64,000 nt of DNA from JAXGRD01 sp040766105 (lineage in GTDB: Bacteria; Bacillota; Clostridia; Peptostreptococcales; Anaerovoracaceae). The DNA is taken from assembly GCA_040766105.1 (NCBI GenBank), contig JAXGRD010000005.1, positions 1-64,000 on the forward strand, in the 5' to 3' direction. A program made the position numbers and the translations under genes. Under the pieces are notes generated by a model that ran no database searches, was not told the DNA's origin, and saw only the letters and a program-made list of their open reading frames with translations. This document shows, in pieces, positions 25,836-32,941 of the stretch. Within the stretch, counting starts at the first letter, position 1, and each line of letters opens with the position of its first letter.

Positions 25836-26261
25836 ATGGCCAAGAAGATTGACGGCTATATTAAACTGCAGATCCCCGCAGGCGGAGCCACACCGGCACC
25901 ACCCGTAGGACCGGCTCTGGGTCAGAAGAGCGTGAACATCATGGACTTCTGCAAACAGTTTAATGCCAGGACACAAGATCAGCAAGGTATGATTATTCCC
26001 GTAGTCATTACCGTATACGCAGACAGATCTTTCACCTTCGTGTGTAAGACACCGCCTGCAGCAGTATTGCTGAAGAAAGCTGCTAATCTAAAGAGCGGCT
26101 CCGGTGAACCGAACAAGAGTAAGGTTGCCACCATTACAAGAGCACAGGCTCAGGAGATTGCAGAACTGAAAATGCCCGACCTGAATGCCGCTAACGTGGA
26201 AGCTGCCACGGAAATGATATGCGGAACAGCAAGGAGCATGGGAATCGTTGTAGAAGACTAA
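25836..26261 (+). CDS. rplK: 50S ribosomal protein L11
   Basis: A 141-residue L11 with the proline-rich N-terminal signature (LQIPAGGATPAPPVGPALGQ) and the C-terminal RNA-binding domain (KSKVATITRAQAQEIAELKMPDL). It has an ideal RBS (AAAGGAGG). It forms the GTPase-associated stalk base with 23S rRNA and L10. Length is standard. Confidence 0.97.
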   Translation: MAKKIDGYIKLQIPAGGATPAPPVGPALGQKSVNIMDFCKQFNARTQDQQGMIIPVVITVYADRSFTFVCKTPPAAVLLKKAANLKSGSGEPNKSKVATITRAQAQEIAELKMPDLNAANVEAATEMICGTARSMGIVVED

Positions 26262-26304
26262 CGTTGTGGGAGGCGAAAGCCGTTTGTACCACGAGGAGGA
26301 AACA

Positions 26305-27003
26305 ATGCGTAAAAGAGGAAAAAACTATAAAGAAGCAGCATCAAAGGTGGATAAGACCAACCTATATGATGTGAAGGAAGGGCTTACACTGGTTAGTGAC
26401 AATGCCAAGGCTAAGTTTGATGAGACGGTTGAAGTACACATCAGATTGGGCGTAGACGGAAGACACGCGGACCAGCAGGTAAGAGGAGCCATCGTTCTGC
26501 CCCACGGGACCGGTAAGGTCACAAAGGTTCTCGTATTTGCCAAAGGGCCAAAGGCCACGGAAGCCGAAGAGGCGGGAGCTGACTACGTAGGAGCGGAAGA
26601 GCTGGCACAGAAAATCCAATCGGAGAACTGGTTTGACTTCGATGTGGTTGTTGCAACACCCGACATGATGGGCGTTGTGGGAAGACTTGGTAAAGTACTG
26701 GGCCCCAAGGGTCTGATGCCCAACCCAAAGTCAGGGACTGTAACCATGGACCTGGCAAAGGCTCTTTCCGACATTAAAGCCGGTAAAGTGGAATACAGGC
26801 TGGACAAGACCAACATCATCCACACTCCCATTGGGAAAGCGTCCTTCGGAGCTGAAAAACTGACGGACAATTTCAATGCACTGCTCAATGCCGTTATTAA
26901 GGCAAAGCCGGCAGCCGCAAAGGGACAGTATCTCAAGAGTGTTACCGTGGCATCCACCATGGGACCTGGAGTCAAGATCAATCCTGCCAGAATCGGCGGA
27001 TAA
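26305..27003 (+). CDS. rplA: 50S ribosomal protein L1
   Basis: A 232-residue L1 starting with MRKRGKNYKEA. The signature PDMMGVVGRLGKVLGPKGLM and the following PKSGTVT are clear. The ATG at 26305 has GAGGAGG upstream; an in-frame extension to 26266 is not family-like. L1 often represses its own operon by binding the mRNA; no obvious L1 target mimic was searched for. Confidence 0.96.
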   Translation: MRKRGKNYKEAASKVDKTNLYDVKEGLTLVSDNAKAKFDETVEVHIRLGVDGRHADQQVRGAIVLPHGTGKVTKVLVFAKGPKATEAEEAGADYVGAEELAQKIQSENWFDFDVVVATPDMMGVVGRLGKVLGPKGLMPNPKSGTVTMDLAKALSDIKAGKVEYRLDKTNIIHTPIGKASFGAEKLTDNFNALLNAVIKAKPAAAKGQYLKSVTVASTMGPGVKINPARIGG

Positions 27004-27028
27004 TCTTCTCAAGAAAACAGAATATAAC

Positions 27029-27116
27029 ACCGTAGACAGCGGGTGCGAAAGCTTAATTTCCCGCCGAGGTACAATATAAAATATTGTCCTTGCAGTCTAT
27101 GATTGCAAGGATTTTT
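27029..27116 (+). promoter_or_regulatory. Ribosomal protein L10 leader
   Basis: The rplA-rplJ gap contains the L10-leader core: CCGTAGACAGCGGGTGC, then GCTTAA, then CCCGCCGAGG closing a GCGGG/CCCGC stem. This structure lets L10(L12)4 bind its own mRNA. A terminator-like hairpin follows (TCCTTGCA/TGCAAGGA then TTTTT, ending at 27116), which suggests regulation by transcription attenuation. Confidence 0.85.
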
Positions 27117-27179
27117 ATGGAGTACCGGAAAACCAGGCGACATGCATACGGGCAGTCGTCAGAAAGGAGAATGTAGAGC

Positions 27180-27767
27180 ATGACAGATGTAAACAAAGCG
27201 GCTTTCGAAGAAAAGCAAGTGATCATCGATGAAATCAAAGGAAAACTTGAAAATGCGCAGTCGGCAGTAGTGATCGATTATATCGGCATTACCGTAGAAG
27301 AAGCCAACAACATGAGAAAAAAGCTTCGTGACGAAAACGTAGACTACACTGTGTACAAGAACACATTGGTAAAAAGAGCCATTGAGGGAACACCATACGA
27401 AGAATTAGGTCAGGTATTATCCGGACCCAGCGCCTTCGCCATCAGTAACGAGGATGCCACAGCACCGGCAAGAGTACTGAGCCAGGTGATCAAGGATCTG
27501 AAGAAGATGGAACTCAAGGGAGGCGTCATCGAAGGAACCTATTACGATGCGGCAGGGCTATCCAAGATTGCAACCATACCGGCTAGAGAAGTACTTATCG
27601 CCAAGTTTATGGGAAGCATCCAGTCACCTGTAGGCAAACTGGTAAGAACCTTTGCGGCAATCGCTGATGCAAAGGCAGAAGCGGCACCTGAAGAAGCAGC
27701 ACCTGCAGCGGAAGAAGCTCCGGCGGCTGAAGAGGCTCCGGCAGCAGAAGCAGAAGATAAAGAATAA
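27180..27767 (+). CDS. rplJ: 50S ribosomal protein L10
   Basis: A 195-residue L10 that anchors L7/L12 dimers to the stalk. The N-terminal RNA-binding domain shows SAVVIDYIGITVEEANNMRK and VDYTVYKNTLVKRA. The C-terminus carries an unusual low-complexity Ala/Glu/Pro tail of about 35 residues (repeated PAAEEA units) beyond the usual ~170-residue length. It has a good RBS (AGAAAGGAGA). Expression is probably autoregulated through the leader upstream. Confidence 0.95.
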   Translation: MTDVNKAAFEEKQVIIDEIKGKLENAQSAVVIDYIGITVEEANNMRKKLRDENVDYTVYKNTLVKRAIEGTPYEELGQVLSGPSAFAISNEDATAPARVLSQVIKDLKKMELKGGVIEGTYYDAAGLSKIATIPAREVLIAKFMGSIQSPVGKLVRTFAAIADAKAEAAPEEAAPAAEEAPAAEEAPAAEAEDKE

Positions 27768-27793
27768 TAAAAATACGGAAAAGGAGAAATACC

Positions 27794-28162
27794 ATGAATA
27801 AAGATCAAATCATTGAAGCTATTGAAAGCATGACCATATTGGAGCTCAACGAATTAGTGGAAGCTTGTGAAGAAAAGTTTGGCGTAAGCGCAGCAGCTCC
27901 TGTAGCAGTTGCAGGTGGCGCAGCCGCAGCCGGTGCTGAAGAAGAAGAGCAGACAGAATTCACTGTTGTTCTGAAGGAAATCGGCGCTGAGAAGATCAAG
28001 GTTATCAAGGTTGTTAGAGAACTGACCGGTCTTGGACTGAAGGAAGCGAAGGGCTTGGTAGACGAGGCTCCATCCAACGTGAAGGAAGGCATCGAAAAGG
28101 CAGAAGCAGAAGCAATCAAGGCACAGCTGGAAGAAGTTGGTGCAGTTGTGGAACTGAAATAA
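27794..28162 (+). CDS. rplL: 50S ribosomal protein L7/L12
   Basis: A 122-residue stalk protein. The N-terminal dimerisation helix (MNKDQIIEAIESMTILELNE), the Ala/Gly hinge (AAAPVAVAGGAAAAGAEEEE) and the C-terminal factor-binding domain (KIKVIKVVRELTGLGLKEAK) are all seen. It is followed by two terminators rather than by rpoB, which in most Firmicutes comes next. Confidence 0.97.
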   Translation: MNKDQIIEAIESMTILELNELVEACEEKFGVSAAAPVAVAGGAAAAGAEEEEQTEFTVVLKEIGAEKIKVIKVVRELTGLGLKEAKGLVDEAPSNVKEGIEKAEAEAIKAQLEEVGAVVELK

Positions 28163-28190
28163 GTAAAATACAAAAGACATGCAAACACAG

Positions 28191-28216
28191 CGCCGGGGTT
28201 TCTCCGGCGTTTTGTT
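28191..28216 (+). terminator. Intrinsic terminator after rplL
   Basis: CGCCGG/CCGGCG stem with a GGTTTCT loop followed by TTTTGTTTT. Confidence 0.85.
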
Positions 28217-28234
28217 TTCCATATATAGGGAACT

Positions 28235-28275
28235 AAAAAATCACCGCTTCCCCCGGGGGAGGCGGTGATTTTTTT
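28235..28275. terminator. Bidirectional palindromic terminator
   Basis: A-run, TCACCGC, C/T-rich and G/A-rich inner arms, GCGGTGA and a T-run make an almost perfect 41-nt palindrome. It sits between convergent rplL and the minus-strand ABC ATPase, whose TAA stop lies inside the T-run. It should terminate transcription from both sides. Confidence 0.85.
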
Positions 28276-28954
28276 AAAAGTCCAAGTCAACCTTTCCATC
28301 TTTGATTTCAATAATGCGATCCGCCTTCTCGGCAATCCGCCGGTCGTGGGTGATAATCACGAAGCTGGCTCCCGTTTCTTTGTTAATACTCCGCAGGAGA
28401 TCGTAGACAGTTTCGCCGGTTTCCGAATCCAGATTTCCAGTGGGTTCGTCGGCCAGAATAATTTCCGGTTGGTTCATCAGTGCTCTGGCAATGGCGGTTC
28501 GTTGCTGCTGCCCTCCGGACATGTTGACCGATAGGTTGCTTTTCACGCCATCTAGGCCAACTCTTTCCAGCAACTCTTCGGCTCTTTGGATTTTGTCCCG
28601 GGGAACTTTGCCCGAACCGATGCGGAAGGGCATGAGGACGTTTTCCAATGCTGTAAATTCCGGGAGAAGATAATGGAACTGAAAAATGAATCCCAACGTT
28701 TCGTTTCGTAAGGCTGCCAGTTCTCTTGGATTCATTTGGTCCGTGCGTTTGCCGTTAATATAAACTTCTCCTTCGGTGGGACGATCCAAAGTGCCTATAA
28801 TATTGAGGAGAGTACTCTTGCCGCTGCCCGATTGTCCAATAATGGAATTAAAGCTTCCTTTGGGTATAATCAAGTCCACATCAAAGAGGACTTGGGTTTT
28901 AGTTTGTTTACCGTAGGTCTTGTTGACCCCTTTCAGTTCTATCGCATTAACCAT
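28274..28954 (-). CDS. ABC exporter ATPase (LolD/MacB type)
   Basis: A 226-residue ABC ATPase with Walker A GQSGSGKST, signature NMSGGQQQR, Walker B IILADEPTGNLDS and the H-loop in VIITHDRR. The sequence is typical of the MacB/LolD/SalX family that partners FtsX-type permeases. It is the last gene of a minus-strand operon; its start overlaps the permease end by 8 nt. Substrates of such pumps include antimicrobial peptides, lipoproteins and macrolides; none can be assigned here. Confidence 0.92.
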   Translation of the reverse strand: MVNAIELKGVNKTYGKQTKTQVLFDVDLIIPKGSFNSIIGQSGSGKSTLLNIIGTLDRPTEGEVYINGKRTDQMNPRELAALRNETLGFIFQFHYLLPEFTALENVLMPFRIGSGKVPRDKIQRAEELLERVGLDGVKSNLSVNMSGGQQQRTAIARALMNQPEIILADEPTGNLDSETGETVYDLLRSINKETGASFVIITHDRRIAEKADRIIEIKDGKVDLDF

Positions 28955-30101
28955 TTCTTATCACCTCGATTGGATTTAACTTTGAAGATTTTCTCGCGGG
29001 AACCAGGGATGCGGTTACTGCCACCAAAAGGGCAAAGCCTGCGGAGAACGCAATAAATTGCGGGTTTATAAAGAGGGGAACCACCGGAGAACCATCCGGA
29101 TTCAGGGCAAAGGAGGTGAAAGCAAAAGCCAGTCCCAGCCCCAAAAGAATTCCCAATACGGCACCGGCGATTCCAAGCAGGAGCCCTTGGAACAGGAATA
29201 TCAGACTCGCTGTTCCGTTTCGAATGCCCATCGCCTTTAAGATTCCGATTTGTCGAGATTTCTGGATGACAGAAATAGCCAAAACGCTGGCGATTCCCAG
29301 AAGAACGGATATCATTACAAACGCCTGAATCATGTAACTGGAAATACTTTGGCCGTCCAACCCGCTTAGAAGGGCTGCATTTTGTTCCTTCCAGTTTTCA
29401 ACAGTAAAACCTTCCGGTAAATCTGTCTCAATGGCATCGCCAATGGTGTCAGCCTGAAACACATCTTCTACCTGCATTTCGATGGAGGTGACATCCTCTC
29501 CATAACCGAATAAGTCCTGCGCCGTCTCGGTGTCGGTCAATATCCAAGTGCTGTTCAGGTTGGATTGCTCCAAATCAAAGAAACCGGTAATGGTGGCGGT
29601 TTCCCCTCGGTTGAAATCGGTGAGGAAAGTTACCTGGTCCTCCACTTTTAGATTCGCTTCTTTCGCAAGGTTAACTCCTATAAGTATTTCACCTTTTCTA
29701 TCCGGCAGTTCTCCTTCCACCAACCGATCTTGAATCTTATAGATGCCACCGTTCTCCGGAAAAGAGATCCCTCGGACGAACATGCTGTAGCCATCTTCAC
29801 CATACTGTAAGAGTGCCTGACCTTCTGCCACTGAGGAGACGTTGTAGACGCCGTCCTGAGAAGAAATCTCTTTTTCCAAAGAGGAAGAGTCTTCAATCTG
29901 TTCATCACCGGAAGTATTTTTGACCGTAATTTGTGATTGACTGCCGATGGTTGTATCAATCAGATCAATTTGAAGTCCCTGTATCAAAGAGCCGATGAAG
30001 ATTTGCACGGAAACACCGATGGCAATTCCCAGGACGATCAAAAAGGTCTGGACCTTTGCGGCTCGAAGAAATCGAAGGGCAATATCATAGGCCAGTCTCA
30101 T
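28947..30101 (-). CDS. ABC exporter permease (FtsX/MacB type)
   Basis: A 384-residue permease with an N-terminal helix (FLIVLGIAIGVSVQIFIGSL), a large extracytoplasmic MacB-like domain (about residues 45-250) and three C-terminal helices forming the FtsX domain (ISVLLGIASVLAISVIQKSRQIGILKAMG, then two more). The start at 30101 is chosen for GAAGGAGGG upstream, and it lies inside the end of the preceding B12-binding gene, so translation is coupled. Confidence 0.87.
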   Translation of the reverse strand: MRLAYDIALRFLRAAKVQTFLIVLGIAIGVSVQIFIGSLIQGLQIDLIDTTIGSQSQITVKNTSGDEQIEDSSSLEKEISSQDGVYNVSSVAEGQALLQYGEDGYSMFVRGISFPENGGIYKIQDRLVEGELPDRKGEILIGVNLAKEANLKVEDQVTFLTDFNRGETATITGFFDLEQSNLNSTWILTDTETAQDLFGYGEDVTSIEMQVEDVFQADTIGDAIETDLPEGFTVENWKEQNAALLSGLDGQSISSYMIQAFVMISVLLGIASVLAISVIQKSRQIGILKAMGIRNGTASLIFLFQGLLLGIAGAVLGILLGLGLAFAFTSFALNPDGSPVVPLFINPQFIAFSAGFALLVAVTASLVPARKSSKLNPIEVIRNG

Positions 30102-30753
30102 GGTCTGTCCCTCCTTCCCGGTAATCAATTTCCATCAAGTCTCGGAAGGAATTGACAATATAATTAGCACCTAGCCTATTGCAAGGGTCCTTCAATCTGA
30201 TAAACGCATTGCCTCCTACAATAATCTTCACGTCTTTGTCCATCTGCCGGATGGTGGCAATCAGGTCTCTGGTGGCGACAATATGGTAAGAGTTAGATAC
30301 GCTGATAGCGATGTAGTCGATTTTTCGACTTTTCATGCCGGCCATCAGGACAGAAAAGGGGGTATTCCCGCCTACGAAAATAGCAGAAAATCCCATGTAT
30401 GTAAAAATATCTGTTGTCATTCTTGCGCCTAAGGTGTGATACTCCTCTGCAGGACAGAAAACGGCGACAAACTTTTTATCAATCCTATGTAAATCCCCTC
30501 GCTTCTCCATAACGTAAGGGTAGATATTTTCTACGATGGTTTTTATGATGGATGTGCGGATATGCTCGTTCCATATATCTATTTCTTCGTTACCGGAAGA
30601 AATCATCTCATTTAGGGAAGGCGTGAGTATGTCTTCATAGATTTCAATAAAATCCATCTCTTTCCGCTCAAGTAACCCCATGATAAAGGCCAGTGCCCGG
30701 CCACGGTCTTCGCTCTTCAGGATTTCAACAAAATCCTCTAATAATTGACTCAA
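30085..30753 (-). CDS. Stand-alone B12-binding-domain protein
   Basis: A 222-residue protein made of a helical N-terminal module (about 1-85) and a Rossmann-like cobalamin-binding module (about 93-205). The cobalamin ligand motif ExHxxG is seen as E104-Y-H106-T-L-G109, and later VSVSNS-like and IIVGGNAF strands fit the fold. There is no DNA-binding domain. Compared with CarH-type sensors it keeps an EH pair (E63-H64) but lacks the capping tryptophan at the usual spacing. It overlaps the permease gene by 17 nt and leads the operon. A sensory or partner role with the divergent XRE-B12 regulator is inferred. Confidence 0.75.
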   Translation of the reverse strand: MSQLLEDFVEILKSEDRGRALAFIMGLLERKEMDFIEIYEDILTPSLNEMISSGNEEIDIWNEHIRTSIIKTIVENIYPYVMEKRGDLHRIDKKFVAVFCPAEEYHTLGARMTTDIFTYMGFSAIFVGGNTPFSVLMAGMKSRKIDYIAISVSNSYHIVATRDLIATIRQMDKDVKIIVGGNAFIRLKDPCNRLGANYIVNSFRDLMEIDYREGGTDHETGL

Positions 30754-30786
30754 AATTTTTCCTCCGTTTCCGTGTATGTTTTGGAA

Positions 30787-30851
30787 ATTATACCATAATA
30801 TGTGACTGCTTATTCAACTAATTGGAATAATATTACGATACGTGTTACAAT
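30787..30851. promoter_or_regulatory. Overlapping divergent promoters
   Basis: Plus strand: TTGGAA (30822-30827), an 18-nt spacer, TACAAT (30846-30851). Minus strand: TTGAAT (30812-30817 in plus coordinates), a 19-nt spacer, TATAAT (30787-30792). The two -35 boxes are only 4 bp apart, so a single bound regulator could control both directions. Confidence 0.55.
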
Positions 30852-30879
30852 CGTCGGACATAGAAAGGCGGTGAAGGAA

Positions 30880-31752
30880 ATGCCCGTGTTGTTTTCGGAG
30901 AAGATGAGAGAATTGCGAAAATTGAGAAACCTGAGTCAGAAAATGGTAGCAACACAATTGCATGTGGGACAAACAACCATAGCAAACTATGAAAATGGAA
31001 TCAGACAACCGGATCTGGAAAAACTGGTGCAGATTGCGGAATTCTACAACGTGAGCGTGGATGTTCTCTTGGGAAGGGAAGAACAATCGGAGAGAAAGAA
31101 GACAGAAGATGTGTTTTCGGCTGAAGATTACTTTTCCTGTCTCATGGCAGGGAATAAGGAAAAAGCGAGAACCATTATTTTGTCAAAACTCTATGCAGGT
31201 GTTTCTTCCCAAGAAATCTACGGAGGCCTGATAGAAGCGGCTCTGGTAAAGACCGGATCCCTTTGGGAGAGGGGGGAGGTACCGGTTTGGCAGGAGTATA
31301 TGATTTCCCAGATTGTCATAGAACACATTGCCCTTGTTAAGCGTAGGCGGCAGGAAGTAGGGAAAGAACGGCGAACTCTTCTTTGTTTTTTACCCGGAGG
31401 AGAAACCCACGGAATTGGACTTCGCATCATCGGGAACTTGCTGGAAGAAAAGGGACACAGAACTTTTTATTTCGGCGAGCATCTTCCTGTAGAAGACATC
31501 CTGAAAGCCGTAGGGAGTATGAAACCGGATGGGCTCCTTATGTCGGTGACGATGGAAAAATACTTGGATTCAGCACAGATGATAATCAGCAAGATTCGGA
31601 AATCCTTTGGAGAGATGCACCCTAAAATTTTAGTGGGAGGAAAGGGACCGGGGGCATTGAAAGATCCTATTGCGCAATTGGGCGCAGATTTTCGCTGCAA
31701 GAACGACGAGGAATGTCATGCGTTTCTGACAAAAAGCACTATTGAAAAATAA
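30880..31752 (+). CDS. XRE-family regulator with CarH-like B12-binding domain
   Basis: A 290-residue transcription factor. Residues 5-64 form an XRE/Cro-type helix-turn-helix (LSQKMVATQLHVGQTTIANYENG). Residues about 80-155 are the helical cap and 165-285 the Rossmann-like cobalamin domain. W129-x9-E139 and the ligand motif E175-x-H177-x-x-G180 match CarH/LitR photoreceptors, but the cap pair is EY (Y140) rather than EH, and the DNA-binding domain is XRE instead of MerR. The start could also be GTG 30871; ATG 30880 was chosen. It likely senses a corrinoid and controls the divergent B12-protein/ABC-exporter operon. Confidence 0.78.
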   Translation: MPVLFSEKMRELRKLRNLSQKMVATQLHVGQTTIANYENGIRQPDLEKLVQIAEFYNVSVDVLLGREEQSERKKTEDVFSAEDYFSCLMAGNKEKARTIILSKLYAGVSSQEIYGGLIEAALVKTGSLWERGEVPVWQEYMISQIVIEHIALVKRRRQEVGKERRTLLCFLPGGETHGIGLRIIGNLLEEKGHRTFYFGEHLPVEDILKAVGSMKPDGLLMSVTMEKYLDSAQMIISKIRKSFGEMHPKILVGGKGPGALKDPIAQLGADFRCKNDEECHAFLTKSTIEK

Positions 31753-31856
31753 TTGTGTTAATAATAAAGCGTCACTATAATAAACGTTAATCCCCAAAGC
31801 AAAATCCACCTAAAGTGAACATGGAATCAACTATGAGAAACACATAAAAACTAGGA

Positions 31857-31895
31857 AAATCGCCTCGAATATGTAAGGCTCGGGGCGATTTATTG
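31857..31895 (+). terminator. Probable terminator after the XRE-B12 regulator
   Basis: AAATCGCC/GGCGATTT stem (outer 8 bp, inner CG pairs) with a long loop and only a short T-run. The 227-nt gap 31753-31979 shows nothing else. Confidence 0.45.
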
Positions 31896-31979
31896 CAGGG
31901 GAAACAGACCTTTAAATGGGTGTTTTCAAAGTAAGTTCCACAATTAAAGAATTAACTATGGGAAATTTTCTTTGGCTTT

Positions 31980-32800
31980 TTACCGTTTATGCGGTATTCT
32001 AGTAATATAGTTATTTGCTGTTTTCAGCAGTTTTGGGGATTGAATCACATCTTTTTCGGGGACGGGTTCAATCCCTAAAATATTGGCAAGTTTTTCGCCG
32101 TAGAGAAAGCAAAATAACTCATATGGCGATTTCCCACCTAGAACCTTTCGTTTGACACTGTTTACGTGAGAAAAGATTAAATTGACAGTGTCCTGCGTGA
32201 AATCATCGAAGGAGGTCCCTTTAGGAACGGTGTCTCGAAGCAGGGTATGATTCTTTTCCATGTGGGGTTTTTGGTAAGAGCGGTTTGGATCACAAAAGAA
32301 TAGACTTGTTTCTTTTTCCCCATCTAACCCATTCTCAAAGGCAATCACATCGGCAAACTCTCCGCCGTTGTCTGTGACAATGAGCGGAATTACTTCGCCG
32401 AAGTTGCAAATTGTGAAAAATAATGTGAGAATGGTCTTACCTCCAACACGACCAATGACAGTATCCGTCTCTACCCATGCGCTAAGGTCCCTCTCATCAA
32501 TGAATACAAGAAAGTCATCAAAGGTTCTTCCCACTTTTACAGTTTTTGGTACTCCTCGTGCGCAACATTAGCGTGGTAGAACTGCTTAGTATATTTACAA
32601 CGAGCGTATTTTTTTCTGCAAGGGTTGCATACAAAAGGCGGCTTTAGTAGCAAGGGGCATATTGGGGCTGGTAGTGAGTTCCCATCTAAGTCTGCATGAG
32701 CAATTCCAATTTCTCTAACATCTAGGTGCTTCTTCACCTCCTTGGAAACAGTAATGTCTACCTCATTTCTTCCCGGAGTAAAAGCCACCACGAATTTCAT
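31980..32800 (-). pseudogene. Decayed IS30-family transposase
   Basis: Two minus-strand frames hold pieces of one IS30-type transposase. Upstream (32800-32537) are a helix-turn-helix remnant (ITVSKEVKKH) and a cysteine-rich segment (CNPCRKKYARCKYTKQFYHA). Downstream (32534-31980) is a DDE core with ETDTVIG, IVTDNGGEF and a glutamate in PHMEKNHTLLRDT. The frames differ, and a stretch of about 70 residues expected between the pieces is absent. The spacing between the first two aspartates is also too short. No intact terminal repeats were found. It lies between the regulator and rpoB. Confidence 0.8.
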
Positions 32801-32869
32801 TACGGAACTTACTTTGGGAATTAACAGGAATTAAAATTTGACAGTCACGGGAAAATAATTCTTGCGCAT

Positions 32870-32898
32870 TTGACATCTTTATGGTATCATAATAGACT
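32870..32898 (+). promoter_or_regulatory. Putative rpoB promoter
   Basis: TTGACA, a 17-nt spacer and TAGACT. A second TTGACA lies 32 nt upstream. A separate promoter is needed because rpoB is cut off from rplL here. Confidence 0.55.
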
Positions 32899-32941
32899 GC
32901 CATGCAAGTGTGAATTGTTATATATATAAGGAGTGATGATT

